Positions 17,158-24,239 of a DNA stretch of 64,000 nt are shown here, piece after piece. The position numbers and the translations under genes were made by a program. The number at the start of each line of letters is the position of its first letter. Within the stretch, counting starts at the first letter, position 1. The notes below the pieces were generated by a model. That model saw nothing but the letters and a program-made list of their open reading frames with translations, was not told the DNA's origin and searched no databases. Origin of the DNA: Streptomyces sp. PTY087I2 (GTDB lineage Bacteria; Actinomycetota; Actinomycetes; Streptomycetales; Streptomycetaceae); NCBI RefSeq assembly GCF_001687325.1, contig NZ_LZRD01000020.1:62001-126000 (forward strand), in the 5' to 3' direction.

Positions 17158-17910
17158 TCAGAGCTCGTACACCGCTCCCGGGGCCGCCAGCTCCACCGGG
17201 CCCGGGTAGGCCGCGCGGGCGTCGGCGGCGTTGCGGTCGGCGTCGGTCCACGGCGGGATGTGGGTGAGGACGAGCCGGCGCGCTCCGGCGCGGGCCGCCG
17301 CCTCGCCGGCCTCGCGGCCGTTCAGGTGCAGATCGGGGATGTCCTCCTTGCCGTCGACGAACGACGCCTCGCAGAGGAAGAGGTCCACGTCCCGGGCCAG
17401 GTCCTCCAGCGCGTCGCAGGTCCCCGTGTCGCCGGAGTAGGCGAGGGAGGAGCCGCCGTGCTCGACCCGGATGCCGAAGGTGTCGACGGGGTGGCAGAGC
17501 TTCTCCGTACGGACCGAGAACGGGCCGATCTCGAAGGACCCCGGCTTGAGGGTGTGGAAGTCGAAGACCTCGCCCATCGCCCGGTCGGAGGGGGTGTCGC
17601 CGTGGGCGGCGGTCAGCCGCTGCTCGGTGCCCTCGGGGCCGTAGACCGGGAGAGGGCGGGGGCGGTCGCCGCCGTGGGGGTAGTAGCGCACGACGAAGTA
17701 CGCGCACATGTCGATGCAGTGGTCGGCGTGCAGATGGCTGAGGAAGATCGCGTCCAGGTCGTAGAGACCGACGTGGCGCTGCAACTCGCCGAGGGCGCCG
17801 TTGCCCATGTCGAGGAGCAGCCGGAAGCCGTCGGCCTCTACGAGGTAGCTCGAGCATGCCGAACCCTTGGACGGGAACGAGCCGGAGCAGCCGACGACGG
17901 TGAGCTTCAT
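17158..17910 (-). CDS. Metallo-beta-lactamase-fold hydrolase (Rv1339-like)
   Basis: A 250-residue cytoplasmic MBL-fold protein. It has the metal motif HLHADH at 59-64, further ligands in LCHPVDTFGIRVEHGG and SGDTGTCDALEDLA, and a final LVLTHIPPW. The architecture resembles RNase Z and the mycobacterial Rv1339 protein, reported as an atypical cyclic-AMP phosphodiesterase. Its position (rph on one side, cysM on the other) matches the Rv1336-Rv1340 order, supporting orthology. The exact substrate here is inferred. ATG 17910 is preceded by a weak ribosome site (GGAGGTTCACGCTCC). Confidence 0.86.
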   Translation of the reverse strand: MKLTVVGCSGSFPSKGSACSSYLVEADGFRLLLDMGNGALGELQRHVGLYDLDAIFLSHLHADHCIDMCAYFVVRYYPHGGDRPRPLPVYGPEGTEQRLTAAHGDTPSDRAMGEVFDFHTLKPGSFEIGPFSVRTEKLCHPVDTFGIRVEHGGSSLAYSGDTGTCDALEDLARDVDLFLCEASFVDGKEDIPDLHLNGREAGEAAARAGARRLVLTHIPPWTDADRNAADARAAYPGPVELAAPGAVYEL

Positions 17911-18147
17911 GGAGCGTGAACCTCCGGGGCGCGGGAACGGGGAGGGTTCGGGCGATGCCGCCGGAACCTGATGGTGGTTCCTGCGGGATCGGTTTTGCGG
18001 TTCGTCGAGCGTAAGGCGCGAAACTCCGCGTCGCTCCTCCGCTGCCCTCCGTTGTGGGGGAACTCACCTGCTCTGTCACCGGTTCGATGGAAGCGCGCCC
18101 ACGGTCCGGCCCTCGGGGGCCTCTTCGCCCGCCGGTACGGTCGGGGG

Positions 18148-18666
18148 ATGGACACGTTGTGGTGGGTGGCGCTGGTCGCCGTGGTTCTGCTGGCTCTCGT
18201 CGCCGCGGTGGTGGACGGGCGGGGGCGGTCTGACCGGGGGCCCCGGTCCCGGCGGCGGCCGGGTCGGCCGGGGCAGCCGGTGGGGTCGGCCCGGCCGCCG
18301 TCCCGGCCGTCGCGTCCGCGGCCCTCGGGCCCGGGAGAGCGGGTGCCGCGGGCGGGTGAGGTGTGGTGGGCCGATGTGCCGTACGAGGACGGGCCCGGGT
18401 CGAAGGACCGGCCGTGTCTGGTGATCTCGGTACGGGGGCGGGGGCGCGGGCGTACGGCGCTGGTCGCGAAGATCACCAGCAAGCGTCACGAGGAGCGGCC
18501 CGGGGTGATCGCGTTGCCGGCCGGGACGGTCGGGGACCGGCAGGGGCGGCAGAGCTTTCTGGAGACGGATGAGCTGCGGGAGGTACCGGTCGCCGGGTTC
18601 CGGCGGAGGGTGGGTGCGGTGGATCCGTCGCTGTGGAAGCGGGTGCGGAAGCTGGGGGCGGGGTGA
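18148..18666 (+). CDS. Membrane-anchored PemK/MazF-like protein
   Basis: A 172-residue protein. One N-terminal transmembrane helix (LWWVALVAVVLLALVAAVV, residues 4-22) is followed by an Arg/Pro-rich linker (about 25-68). A PemK/MazF-type domain then begins PRAGEVWWADVPYEDGPGSK with DRPCLVIS and continues with LVAKITSKRH and FLETDELREVP. MazF toxins are sequence-specific endoribonucleases, but no antitoxin gene is adjacent and the membrane anchor is unusual for a toxin. Conserved single-copy actinobacterial PemK-like proteins of this kind may have other roles. ATG 18148 after CGGTCGGGGG. It stands alone between the MBL hydrolase and cysM. Confidence 0.8.
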   Translation: MDTLWWVALVAVVLLALVAAVVDGRGRSDRGPRSRRRPGRPGQPVGSARPPSRPSRPRPSGPGERVPRAGEVWWADVPYEDGPGSKDRPCLVISVRGRGRGRTALVAKITSKRHEERPGVIALPAGTVGDRQGRQSFLETDELREVPVAGFRRRVGAVDPSLWKRVRKLGAG

Positions 18667-18704
18667 GGGGCGGGGCGCTTTCGGGGCGCTGCCCCGGGCC
18701 CCGC

Positions 18705-18805
18705 TCCTCAATCGCCGGAGGGGCTTGAAAGACGTCCTCAAACGCCGGACAGGCTGGAAGGGCCCGGACCGAGCTTGAAGGATGTCCTCAAACGCCGGAC
18801 GGGCT
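18705..18805. repeat. Three copies of dispersed TCCTCAAACGCCGGACGGGCT repeat family
   Basis: Units at 18705-18726, 18735-18755 and 18785-18805 share TCCTCAA(A/T)CGCCGGA followed by C or G and GGCT. Near-identical short repeats occur between genes throughout Streptomyces chromosomes in my memory. They fill the 197-bp space between the convergent PemK-like and cysM genes; their function is unknown. Confidence 0.75.
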
Positions 18806-18863
18806 GGGTTGGCGCCCGGAAAGGCTGAGAATGCCCGGGCGGGCCGGACAGTGCAGCTCGGGC

Positions 18864-19814
18864 CTACGCCCAGAGCTGGCCCTGCAACGTTTCGATCGCT
18901 GCCTCCGTCGTCTCCGCCGTGTAGACGCCCGTCGACAAGTACTTCCAGCCGCCGTCCGCCACCACGAAGACGATGTCCGCGCTCTCCCCCGCCTTGACCG
19001 CCTTCCTGCCCACGCCGATCGCCGCGTGGAGCGCGGCGCCGGTGGAGACGCCCGAGAAGATGCCCTCCTGCTGGAGGAGTTCGCGAGTGCGGGTGACCGC
19101 GTCGGCCGAGCCGACCGAGAAGCGGGTGGTGAGGACCGAAGCGTCGTACAGCTCGGGGACGAAGCCCTCGTCGAGGTTGCGGAGGCCGTAGACCAGGTCG
19201 TCGTAGCGCGGCTCGGCGGCGACGATCTGGATACCCGGGCGGTTCTCGCGGAGGTAGCGGCCCACGCCCATCAGGGTGCCCGTGGTGCCGAGGCCCGCGA
19301 CGAAGTGCGTGATGGACGGGAGGTCGGTGAGAATCTCCGGGCCGGTGGTCGCGTAGTGGGCGCCCGCGTTGTCCGGGTTGCCGTACTGGTAGAGCATCAC
19401 CCAGTCCGGGTGCTCGGCCGACAGTTCCTTCGCTACGCGGACCGCCGTGTTGGAGCCGCCCGCGGCCGGGGAGGAGATGATCTCGGCTCCCCACATGGCG
19501 AGCAGGTCGCGCCGTTCCTGGGAGGTGTTCTCCGGCATGACACACACGATGCGGTAGCCCTTGAGCTTGGCCGCCATGGCGAGCGAGATGCCGGTGTTGC
19601 CGCTGGTGGGCTCCAGGATCGTGCAGCCGGGGGTGAGCCGGCCGTCCTTCTCGGCCTGTTCGACCATGTGGAGCGCCGGGCGGTCCTTGATCGAGCCCGT
19701 GGGGTTGCGGTCCTCCAGCTTGGCCCAGATACGGACGTCCTCGGACGGGGACAGCCGCGGGAGGCGGACGAGGGGGGTGTTCCCCACGGCCGCCAGCGGG
19801 GAGTCGTACCGCAT
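18864..19814 (-). CDS. cysM: CysO-dependent cysteine synthase CysM
   Basis: A PLP enzyme that joins O-phosphoserine (or O-acetylserine) with sulfide carried on CysO. The 316-residue protein has PLP Lys43 in PTGSIKDRP, phosphate-binding SGNTG at 71-75 and GLGTTGTLMG. Immediate overlap with cysO (TGATG, one base) and the mec gene nearby identify it as the CysM type rather than CysK. The length is typical. The transcript starts upstream with a 36-codon leader peptide containing cysteines, so cysteine-responsive attenuation is likely. Confidence 0.94.
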   Translation of the reverse strand: MRYDSPLAAVGNTPLVRLPRLSPSEDVRIWAKLEDRNPTGSIKDRPALHMVEQAEKDGRLTPGCTILEPTSGNTGISLAMAAKLKGYRIVCVMPENTSQERRDLLAMWGAEIISSPAAGGSNTAVRVAKELSAEHPDWVMLYQYGNPDNAGAHYATTGPEILTDLPSITHFVAGLGTTGTLMGVGRYLRENRPGIQIVAAEPRYDDLVYGLRNLDEGFVPELYDASVLTTRFSVGSADAVTRTRELLQQEGIFSGVSTGAALHAAIGVGRKAVKAGESADIVFVVADGGWKYLSTGVYTAETTEAAIETLQGQLWA

Positions 19815-20092
19815 CAGCGCATGCCGCCGGCGACGGCCGGGAGGATCGTGACGTTGTCGCCGTCGCTGAGCTTGGTGGAGATGCCGTCGAGGAAGCGGAC
19901 GTCCTCGTCGTTGAGGTAGACGTTCACGAAACGGCGGAGCTGTTCGCCGTCGACGATGCGCTCACGGATGCCGGTGTGGCGGCTCTCCAGGTCGGCGAAG
20001 AGGTCGGCGAGGGTGTCCCCGTTGCCTTCGACGGCCTTCGCGCCGTCGGTGTAGGTGCGGAGGATGGTCGGGATGCGGACCTCGATGGCCAT
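19814..20092 (-). CDS. cysO: Sulfur-carrier protein CysO (MoaD/ThiS fold)
   Basis: A 92-residue ubiquitin-like protein that, as a C-terminal thiocarboxylate, donates sulfur to CysM. It begins MAIEVRIPTILRTYTDG and ends VTILPAVAGGMR. The functional Gly-Gly is at 89-90, but two extra residues (Met-Arg) follow before the stop, whereas the mycobacterial protein as I recall ends at GG. Those residues must be removed before adenylation, presumably by the JAMM peptidase Mec (23606-24028). ATG 20092 follows GACAGGAGCCCACGCC. It is cotranscribed with cysM. Confidence 0.94.
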   Translation of the reverse strand: MAIEVRIPTILRTYTDGAKAVEGNGDTLADLFADLESRHTGIRERIVDGEQLRRFVNVYLNDEDVRFLDGISTKLSDGDNVTILPAVAGGMR

Positions 20093-20224
20093 GGCGTGGG
20101 CTCCTGTCGAAAGCGTGGAGGAGGTGGCGTGGGGCGCGCGTTTCTTCCCCGCGCGGGGGGTGTGGTGCGTGGCGCGTACGGGTGGGGCTCGCGCGGACCG
20201 CGGCTCAGGCCGTGCGGCTCGCGG

Positions 20225-20335
20225 TCAGGCTGCGGGCGGGGGACAGATCGCGCTCGCGAGCCTGCACAGGTCGACGTGCAGCCGCGCGACGAGCAGCGTG
20301 CCCGGCGTCTTGTTGCTCACGTCATGGGGAACCAT
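20225..20335 (-). CDS. Leader peptide upstream of cysO-cysM
   Basis: A 36-codon ORF reads MVPHDVSNKTPGTLLVARLH followed by VDLCRLASAIC, then Pro-rich PPPAA and stop. It has the R-x-H-(V)-D-L-x-R-x-x-(A/S)-A-x-C pattern of the putative leader peptides found before sulfur-metabolism genes in Streptomyces and relatives. Cysteines are residues 24 and 31. It ends 132 bases before cysO. A cysteine-starvation sensing role (ribosome stalling altering cysO/cysM expression) is inferred from known actinobacterial uORFs. The ribosome site is weak. Apart from this ORF the 312-base gap 20093-20404 holds nothing recognisable. Confidence 0.75.
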   Translation of the reverse strand: MVPHDVSNKTPGTLLVARLHVDLCRLASAICPPPAA

Positions 20336-20404
20336 GCGGGCATCGTATCGATTCCCTGTACGGAAACCCGAGTGTGATCCCACATCGTGGATGGTCGATG
20401 GTCG

Positions 20405-21202
20405 CTATGTGGACCGCGCGGGGCGTCCGGGGCCCTCCGGGACGTACACGACCGTGGGGGCGCCCGTCTTCGGGTGGGTACTGACCTCGGCGGCCACGCC
20501 GTACACCTCGCCCAGCAGCTCCGCCGTGAGGACTTCCTCCGGGGTGCCGGAGGCGACGACCCGGCCGTCCTTGAGGACATAGAGGCGGTCGCAGTAGTAC
20601 GCGGCCAGGTTGAGGTCGTGCAGGGCGAGGAGGTTGGTGGTGCCCAGTTCGCGGACCAGGGAGAGGATCTCCAGCTGGTAGCGGATGTCCAGGTGATTGG
20701 TCGGCTCGTCCAGGACGATCAGCGAGGGCTGCTGGACCAGGGCGCGGGCGACCAGGGCCCGCTGGCGTTCGCCGCCGGAGAGGGAGGCGAACGTACGGGG
20801 TTCGAGCGCGGCGATCCCGACCCGGGCCAGGGCGTCGGTGACGAGCTCGGTGTCGGCCGCGTTGTCCGCCTCCCAGAACCGCTTGTGCGGGGCGCGGCCC
20901 ATCGCGACGACCTGGCCGACGGTGAGCTCGAATCCGGCGTGGCCGTCCTGCGGGACGGTGGCGATGCGCTGGGCGCGGGCCTTCACGGGGAGGGCGGCGA
21001 GGTCGTCGCCGTCGAGGAGGACGCGGCCGTGAGTGGGGCGCAGGGTGCCGTAGACGCAGCGCAGGAGCGTGGTCTTGCCGCTGCCGTTGGGGCCGACGAG
21101 GCCGACGGTCTCGCCGTCGGCGGCGGTGAGGTCGACGGCGTCGACGAGATGGCGGCCCTCGCCGGTCCCGTACGAGAGGCCTTCGGTGCGCAGGGTGGTC
21201 AT
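20405..21202 (-). CDS. btuD: Cobalamin-type ABC transporter ATPase (BtuD/FecE family)
   Basis: A 265-residue ABC ATPase of the iron-siderophore/cobalamin importer family. Walker A GPNGSGKT is at 37-44, the signature LSGGE at 141-145 and Walker B IVLDEPT at 162-168, with the H-loop in LLALHDLNLAAYYCDR. It energises uptake with the FecCD-type permease and binding protein upstream on the same strand. The cobalamin riboswitch ahead of the operon makes vitamin B12 (or a cobinamide) the likely cargo. ATG 21202. The 124-base space from the permease carries a triplicated sequence. Confidence 0.9.
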   Translation of the reverse strand: MTTLRTEGLSYGTGEGRHLVDAVDLTAADGETVGLVGPNGSGKTTLLRCVYGTLRPTHGRVLLDGDDLAALPVKARAQRIATVPQDGHAGFELTVGQVVAMGRAPHKRFWEADNAADTELVTDALARVGIAALEPRTFASLSGGERQRALVARALVQQPSLIVLDEPTNHLDIRYQLEILSLVRELGTTNLLALHDLNLAAYYCDRLYVLKDGRVVASGTPEEVLTAELLGEVYGVAAEVSTHPKTGAPTVVYVPEGPGRPARST

Positions 21203-21260
21203 GGGCGGGCTCCCTCAGCCGTGCGTACGGTCGTGGTGCGGGCGCTCCGGACGGGAAAGG

Positions 21261-21341
21261 GCCTCACGCGGGCGCTCCTTCCGGCGCGCCTCATGCGGGT
21301 GCTCCCCCGGCCGGGGCGTACGCGCCTCATGCGGGTGCTCC
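21261..21341. repeat. Triplicated gene-end sequence between btuC and btuD
   Basis: GCCTCATGCGGGTGCTCC occurs at 21288-21305 and 21324-21341, with a diverged copy (GCCTCACGCGGGCGCTCC) at 21261-21278. On the minus strand each copy encodes a GAPA-like end plus stop, and the 21324 copy includes the true btuC terminus. It looks like tandem duplication of the permease 3' end. Confidence 0.75.
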
Positions 21342-22367
21342 TTCGGGCTTGCGCCGCAGCATCCAGAGGAAGAACGGGCCGCCAGTCAGCGCGGTGAGCA
21401 CCCCGACCGGGATGTCCTGCGGGGCCGCGAGCGTGCGGGCGGCGAGGTCCGCGAGGACCAGGAACACCGCGCCGCCCAGCGCCACGACCGGGAGCAGCGC
21501 GCGGTGTGCGGCGCCGACGGCCATCCGGGCCATGTGCGGGACCATCAGGCCGACGAAGCCGATCGCCCCGCTGTACGCGACGAGCACCCCGGTCATCAGG
21601 GAGGCGAGGACGAAGACGGCGGCCCGGAAGCGGGCGGTGTCGAGGCCGAGGACGGTCGCGCCCTCCTCCCCCACCAGGAGCAGGTCGAGCGGGCGGGCCA
21701 GGGTGAGGAGGACGGCGGTGCCGGCGACCAGGGTGATCGCGGGGAGCGCGAGCATGTCCCAGCGGGCCGCGCCGAGGCCGCCGAGGGTCCAGTAGAGGAC
21801 TTCCTGAAGGTGGTCGGCGCGGGCGGAGGTGACCAGGATCAGGCTGGTCAGGGCGGAGAGGACGTAGGAGACGGCGACCCCGGCGAGGACGAGCCGGTTG
21901 GTGGTGAGGCCGCCCCCGCCGCGCGCCAGGGTGTAGACGAGCAGCAGCGAGAGCAGGGCGCCCGTGAAGGCGGCGGCGGGGATCGTGATGGTGGTGGCGA
22001 GGGACGCGCCGATGCCGAGGACGATGACCAGGACCGCGCCGGTGGAGGCCCCGGAGGAGACGCCGAGGAGGAACGGGTCGGCGAGCTGGTTGCGGACGAG
22101 GGCCTGGAGGACGGTGCCGATGACGGCGAGTCCGGCGCCGACGACGATGCCGAGCAGGACCCGGGGCAGCCGCACGTCCAGGACGATCGTGCGGAACGGG
22201 CTCGCCTCCGCCCGCCCGGTCAGGATGTCGAGCACCTGGCCGGGCGGGATGCGGACGGAGCCGAGGGCGAGGGCGGCCAGTACGGAGACGGCCAGGAGCG
22301 CGGCGAGGCCGCCGAGCACCAGGACGTAACCGAGCGGACGCCGAGGAGCTGTGGCGCGGCAGGTCAC
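21327..22367 (-). CDS. btuC: Cobalamin-type ABC transporter permease (BtuC/FecCD family)
   Basis: A 346-residue permease with about ten helices. Family blocks are VRLPRVLLGIVVGAGLAVIG, LVRNQLADPFLLGVSSGAST, FVGLMVPHMARMAVGAAHR and QDIPVGVLTALTGGPFFLWM. The ATG at 22367 overlaps the binding-protein stop as ATGA, so the two are translationally coupled. It works as a homodimer with the BtuD-like ATPase. The cobalamin riboswitch at the head of the operon supports B12 uptake; siderophore uptake is the alternative for the family. Confidence 0.9.
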   Translation of the reverse strand: MTCRATAPRRPLGYVLVLGGLAALLAVSVLAALALGSVRIPPGQVLDILTGRAEASPFRTIVLDVRLPRVLLGIVVGAGLAVIGTVLQALVRNQLADPFLLGVSSGASTGAVLVIVLGIGASLATTITIPAAAFTGALLSLLLVYTLARGGGGLTTNRLVLAGVAVSYVLSALTSLILVTSARADHLQEVLYWTLGGLGAARWDMLALPAITLVAGTAVLLTLARPLDLLLVGEEGATVLGLDTARFRAAVFVLASLMTGVLVAYSGAIGFVGLMVPHMARMAVGAAHRALLPVVALGGAVFLVLADLAARTLAAPQDIPVGVLTALTGGPFFLWMLRRKPEGAPA

Positions 22368-23368
22368 GGGGTGGTGGCCGCCTTGCCCGCCTCCGGGTGG
22401 AGCTGGGCCGCGAGCTTGTCGACGGCGGCGGGGACGCGGACGCCGAGGACCGCGTCGGACAACGGCATGACGGCGAAGCGCTTGTTCTTGATGGCGGGGA
22501 CGTCGGCGAGGGCCGGGTCGGTGAGGAGGCGCTTCTTCTTCTGTCCGACGGTGGTGGAGCCGTAGTCGTAGATCACGATGACCTCGGGCCTCCGGTCGAC
22601 GACGTTCTCCCAGGAGGCATCGCCGAAGGGCTTGTCGAGGTCGGCGAAGACGTTGGTGCCGCCGGCCCGTTCGATCAGCTCATTGCCGATGCCCTCGCCG
22701 CCCGCGGTGAAGGCGGTCTTGTCGCCGCTGTCGTACACGAAGACGGAGACGGGCTTCAGATCGGCCAGCTTCTTCGCGGTCGCGGCGTTGTCGGCCTTGG
22801 CCTGCTTGATCCAGGCCTCGGCGCGGTCGCTGATGCCGAAGGTGCGGCCGACCTCGCGGATCTCCTCGTAGAGGGTGTCCATGGGCTGGTCGCCCTTGGT
22901 GCAGCTCTCGGCGTTGAGGCGGGTCTCGATGCCGGCCTTCTTGAACGCCTCGCGGCCGCGGCCGTCGCCCGCGGTGAAGGCGCTGCCGTAGCCGCCGTAG
23001 ACGAAGTCGGGGTTGGCGGCGAGGACCTGCTCGTAGGAGGGGTACTCCTTGGCGAGGACGGGAACGGCGGCGTAGTCCTTCGCGTACTTCGGCAGGACCT
23101 GGTCGTCGAGGTAGGCGGTGCCGACGAGGGAGCTCTTCAGGCCCAGTTCCAGCATGATCTCGGTGACGTGCTGGTTCATGGTGACCACGCGCTTCGGCGG
23201 GGCCTTGTACGTCGTGGTGACCCCGCAGTTCTTGACGGTGTACGGGAAACCTTCGCCCTTCGCCGCGGCCTCGGGCTTGGCGTCGGTGCTCTCGGAGGTG
23301 GAGCAGGCGGTGAGGGCGAGCGGGAGCAGCACGGCGGCGGCTATGAGCGCGGGGGTGCGCCGGGACAT
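22364..23368 (-). CDS. btuF: Cobalamin-type ABC transporter substrate-binding lipoprotein
   Basis: A 334-residue lipoprotein. Signal peptide MSRRTPALIAAAVLLPLALT has lipobox LTAC. The mature class III periplasmic-binding fold shows PKRVVTMNQHVTEIMLELGL, NPDFVYGGYGSAF and RPEVIVIYDYG. It captures the ligand outside the cell and docks on the permease. ATG 23368 fits the signal peptide; the longer frame would translate the riboswitch. It is the first gene of btuF-btuC-btuD, controlled by the upstream cobalamin riboswitch. Confidence 0.9.
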   Translation of the reverse strand: MSRRTPALIAAAVLLPLALTACSTSESTDAKPEAAAKGEGFPYTVKNCGVTTTYKAPPKRVVTMNQHVTEIMLELGLKSSLVGTAYLDDQVLPKYAKDYAAVPVLAKEYPSYEQVLAANPDFVYGGYGSAFTAGDGRGREAFKKAGIETRLNAESCTKGDQPMDTLYEEIREVGRTFGISDRAEAWIKQAKADNAATAKKLADLKPVSVFVYDSGDKTAFTAGGEGIGNELIERAGGTNVFADLDKPFGDASWENVVDRRPEVIVIYDYGSTTVGQKKKRLLTDPALADVPAIKNKRFAVMPLSDAVLGVRVPAAVDKLAAQLHPEAGKAATTP

Positions 23369-23404
23369 GGCGGGGCCTCTCCGGGGGATTTCCGCGTCCC
23401 CTGG

Positions 23405-23572
23405 TCGATGCGGAGAAGGCGGCGGGCCAGTTCCTGGCTTCCGGGCCGCCCTCCGGCACGGAGTCGGAGTCCGTACGGGAGGGGGCCCGGTCACAGTGGC
23501 GGGACCGTGCCGGATTCGCACCGGCTTCCTGGTTCCTGCCGCCTTGATGGGTTCGGGGTGCAGTGTGCCAGA
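23405..23572 (-). promoter_or_regulatory. Cobalamin (AdoCbl) riboswitch
   Basis: On the minus strand GAAGCCGGTGCGAATCCGGC is followed by ACGGTCCCGCCACTGTGA, the classic conserved core with B12 box GCCACTG at 23494-23500. A closing region GGAAGCCAGGAACTGGC follows. It ends about 37 bases before btuF, so high cobalamin should shut off the importer. Confidence 0.95.
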
Positions 23573-23605
23573 CCGGTCCGGGGGCTCCGCGCGGCGCCCG
23601 GGGGC

Positions 23606-24028
23606 TCAGTACGCCTCGACGACCTGCACGTCTTCCTCGGTGATCTCGCCGTCCACGATGCGGTACGAGCGGAACTGGAAGGGGCCCGAGCCGTCGGTGT
23701 CGGCGGTGGAGACCAGGACGTAGTGGGCGCCGGGCTCGTTGGCGTACGTCACGTCGGTGCGGGAGGGGTAGGCCTCGGTCGCCGTGTGCGAGTGGTAGAC
23801 GATCACGGGTTCCTCGTCGCGGTCGTCCATCTCGCGGTAGAGCTTGAGGAGGTCGGCCGAGTCGAACTCGTAGAACGTGGGCGAGCGGGCGGCGTTGAGC
23901 ATCGGGATGAAGCGCTCGGGGCGGTCCGTCCCGGCCGGGCCCGCGACCACTCCGCACGCCTCGTCGGGGTGGTCGGCGCGGGAGTGGGCGACGATCTGGT
24001 CGTAGAGCGCCTGGGTGATGGTCAGCAT
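23606..24028 (-). CDS. mec: JAMM metallopeptidase Mec (CysO-cysteine hydrolase)
   Basis: A 140-residue M67 family zinc peptidase. It has JAMM motif HSH (79-81) with S89 and D92 in HSHTATEAYPSRTD, and catalytic Glu24 in DEACG. In mycobacteria Mec+ cleaves cysteine off the CysO C-terminus, completing cysteine synthesis; here it may also remove the Met-Arg tail of the CysO precursor. It normally lies next to cysO-cysM; in this genome the btuFCD operon and riboswitch separate them. ATG 24028 is the natural start. A hairpin just upstream separates it from the amino-acid permease. Confidence 0.93.
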   Translation of the reverse strand: MLTITQALYDQIVAHSRADHPDEACGVVAGPAGTDRPERFIPMLNAARSPTFYEFDSADLLKLYREMDDRDEEPVIVYHSHTATEAYPSRTDVTYANEPGAHYVLVSTADTDGSGPFQFRSYRIVDGEITEEDVQVVEAY

Positions 24029-24045
24029 GGCGCCAGGATAAGCAG

Positions 24046-24085
24046 GCGGGCCCCGCGTACCGGTGGGTGGTACGCGGGGGCCCGC
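24046..24085. terminator. Hairpin between amino-acid permease and mec
   Basis: GCGGGCCCCGCGTACC pairs with GGTACGCGGGGGCCCGC with a single bulged base. It lies downstream of the permease stop (24240) and upstream of mec, so probably terminates the permease transcript. The rest of 24086-24239 shows nothing recognisable. Confidence 0.6.
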
Positions 24086-24239
24086 ATGGTGGACGCCGTC
24101 GGCCTTTGGGGCGGCCGGGGGCGGTCCGGGAGGAGGGTGGTCGTGGGGCCCGCCCTCGGGGTCGGTGGGGTTTCGGGGGCCGGTGAGACCGGCTCCCGGC
24201 CCCAGGGTCTGCGGGGCAGCGCGTCAGCGAGCCCTCGGC

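Noticed and set aside
21261..21341. CRISPR or transposon end
   Set aside because: Three close copies contain the btuC gene end, which explains them as tandem duplication.
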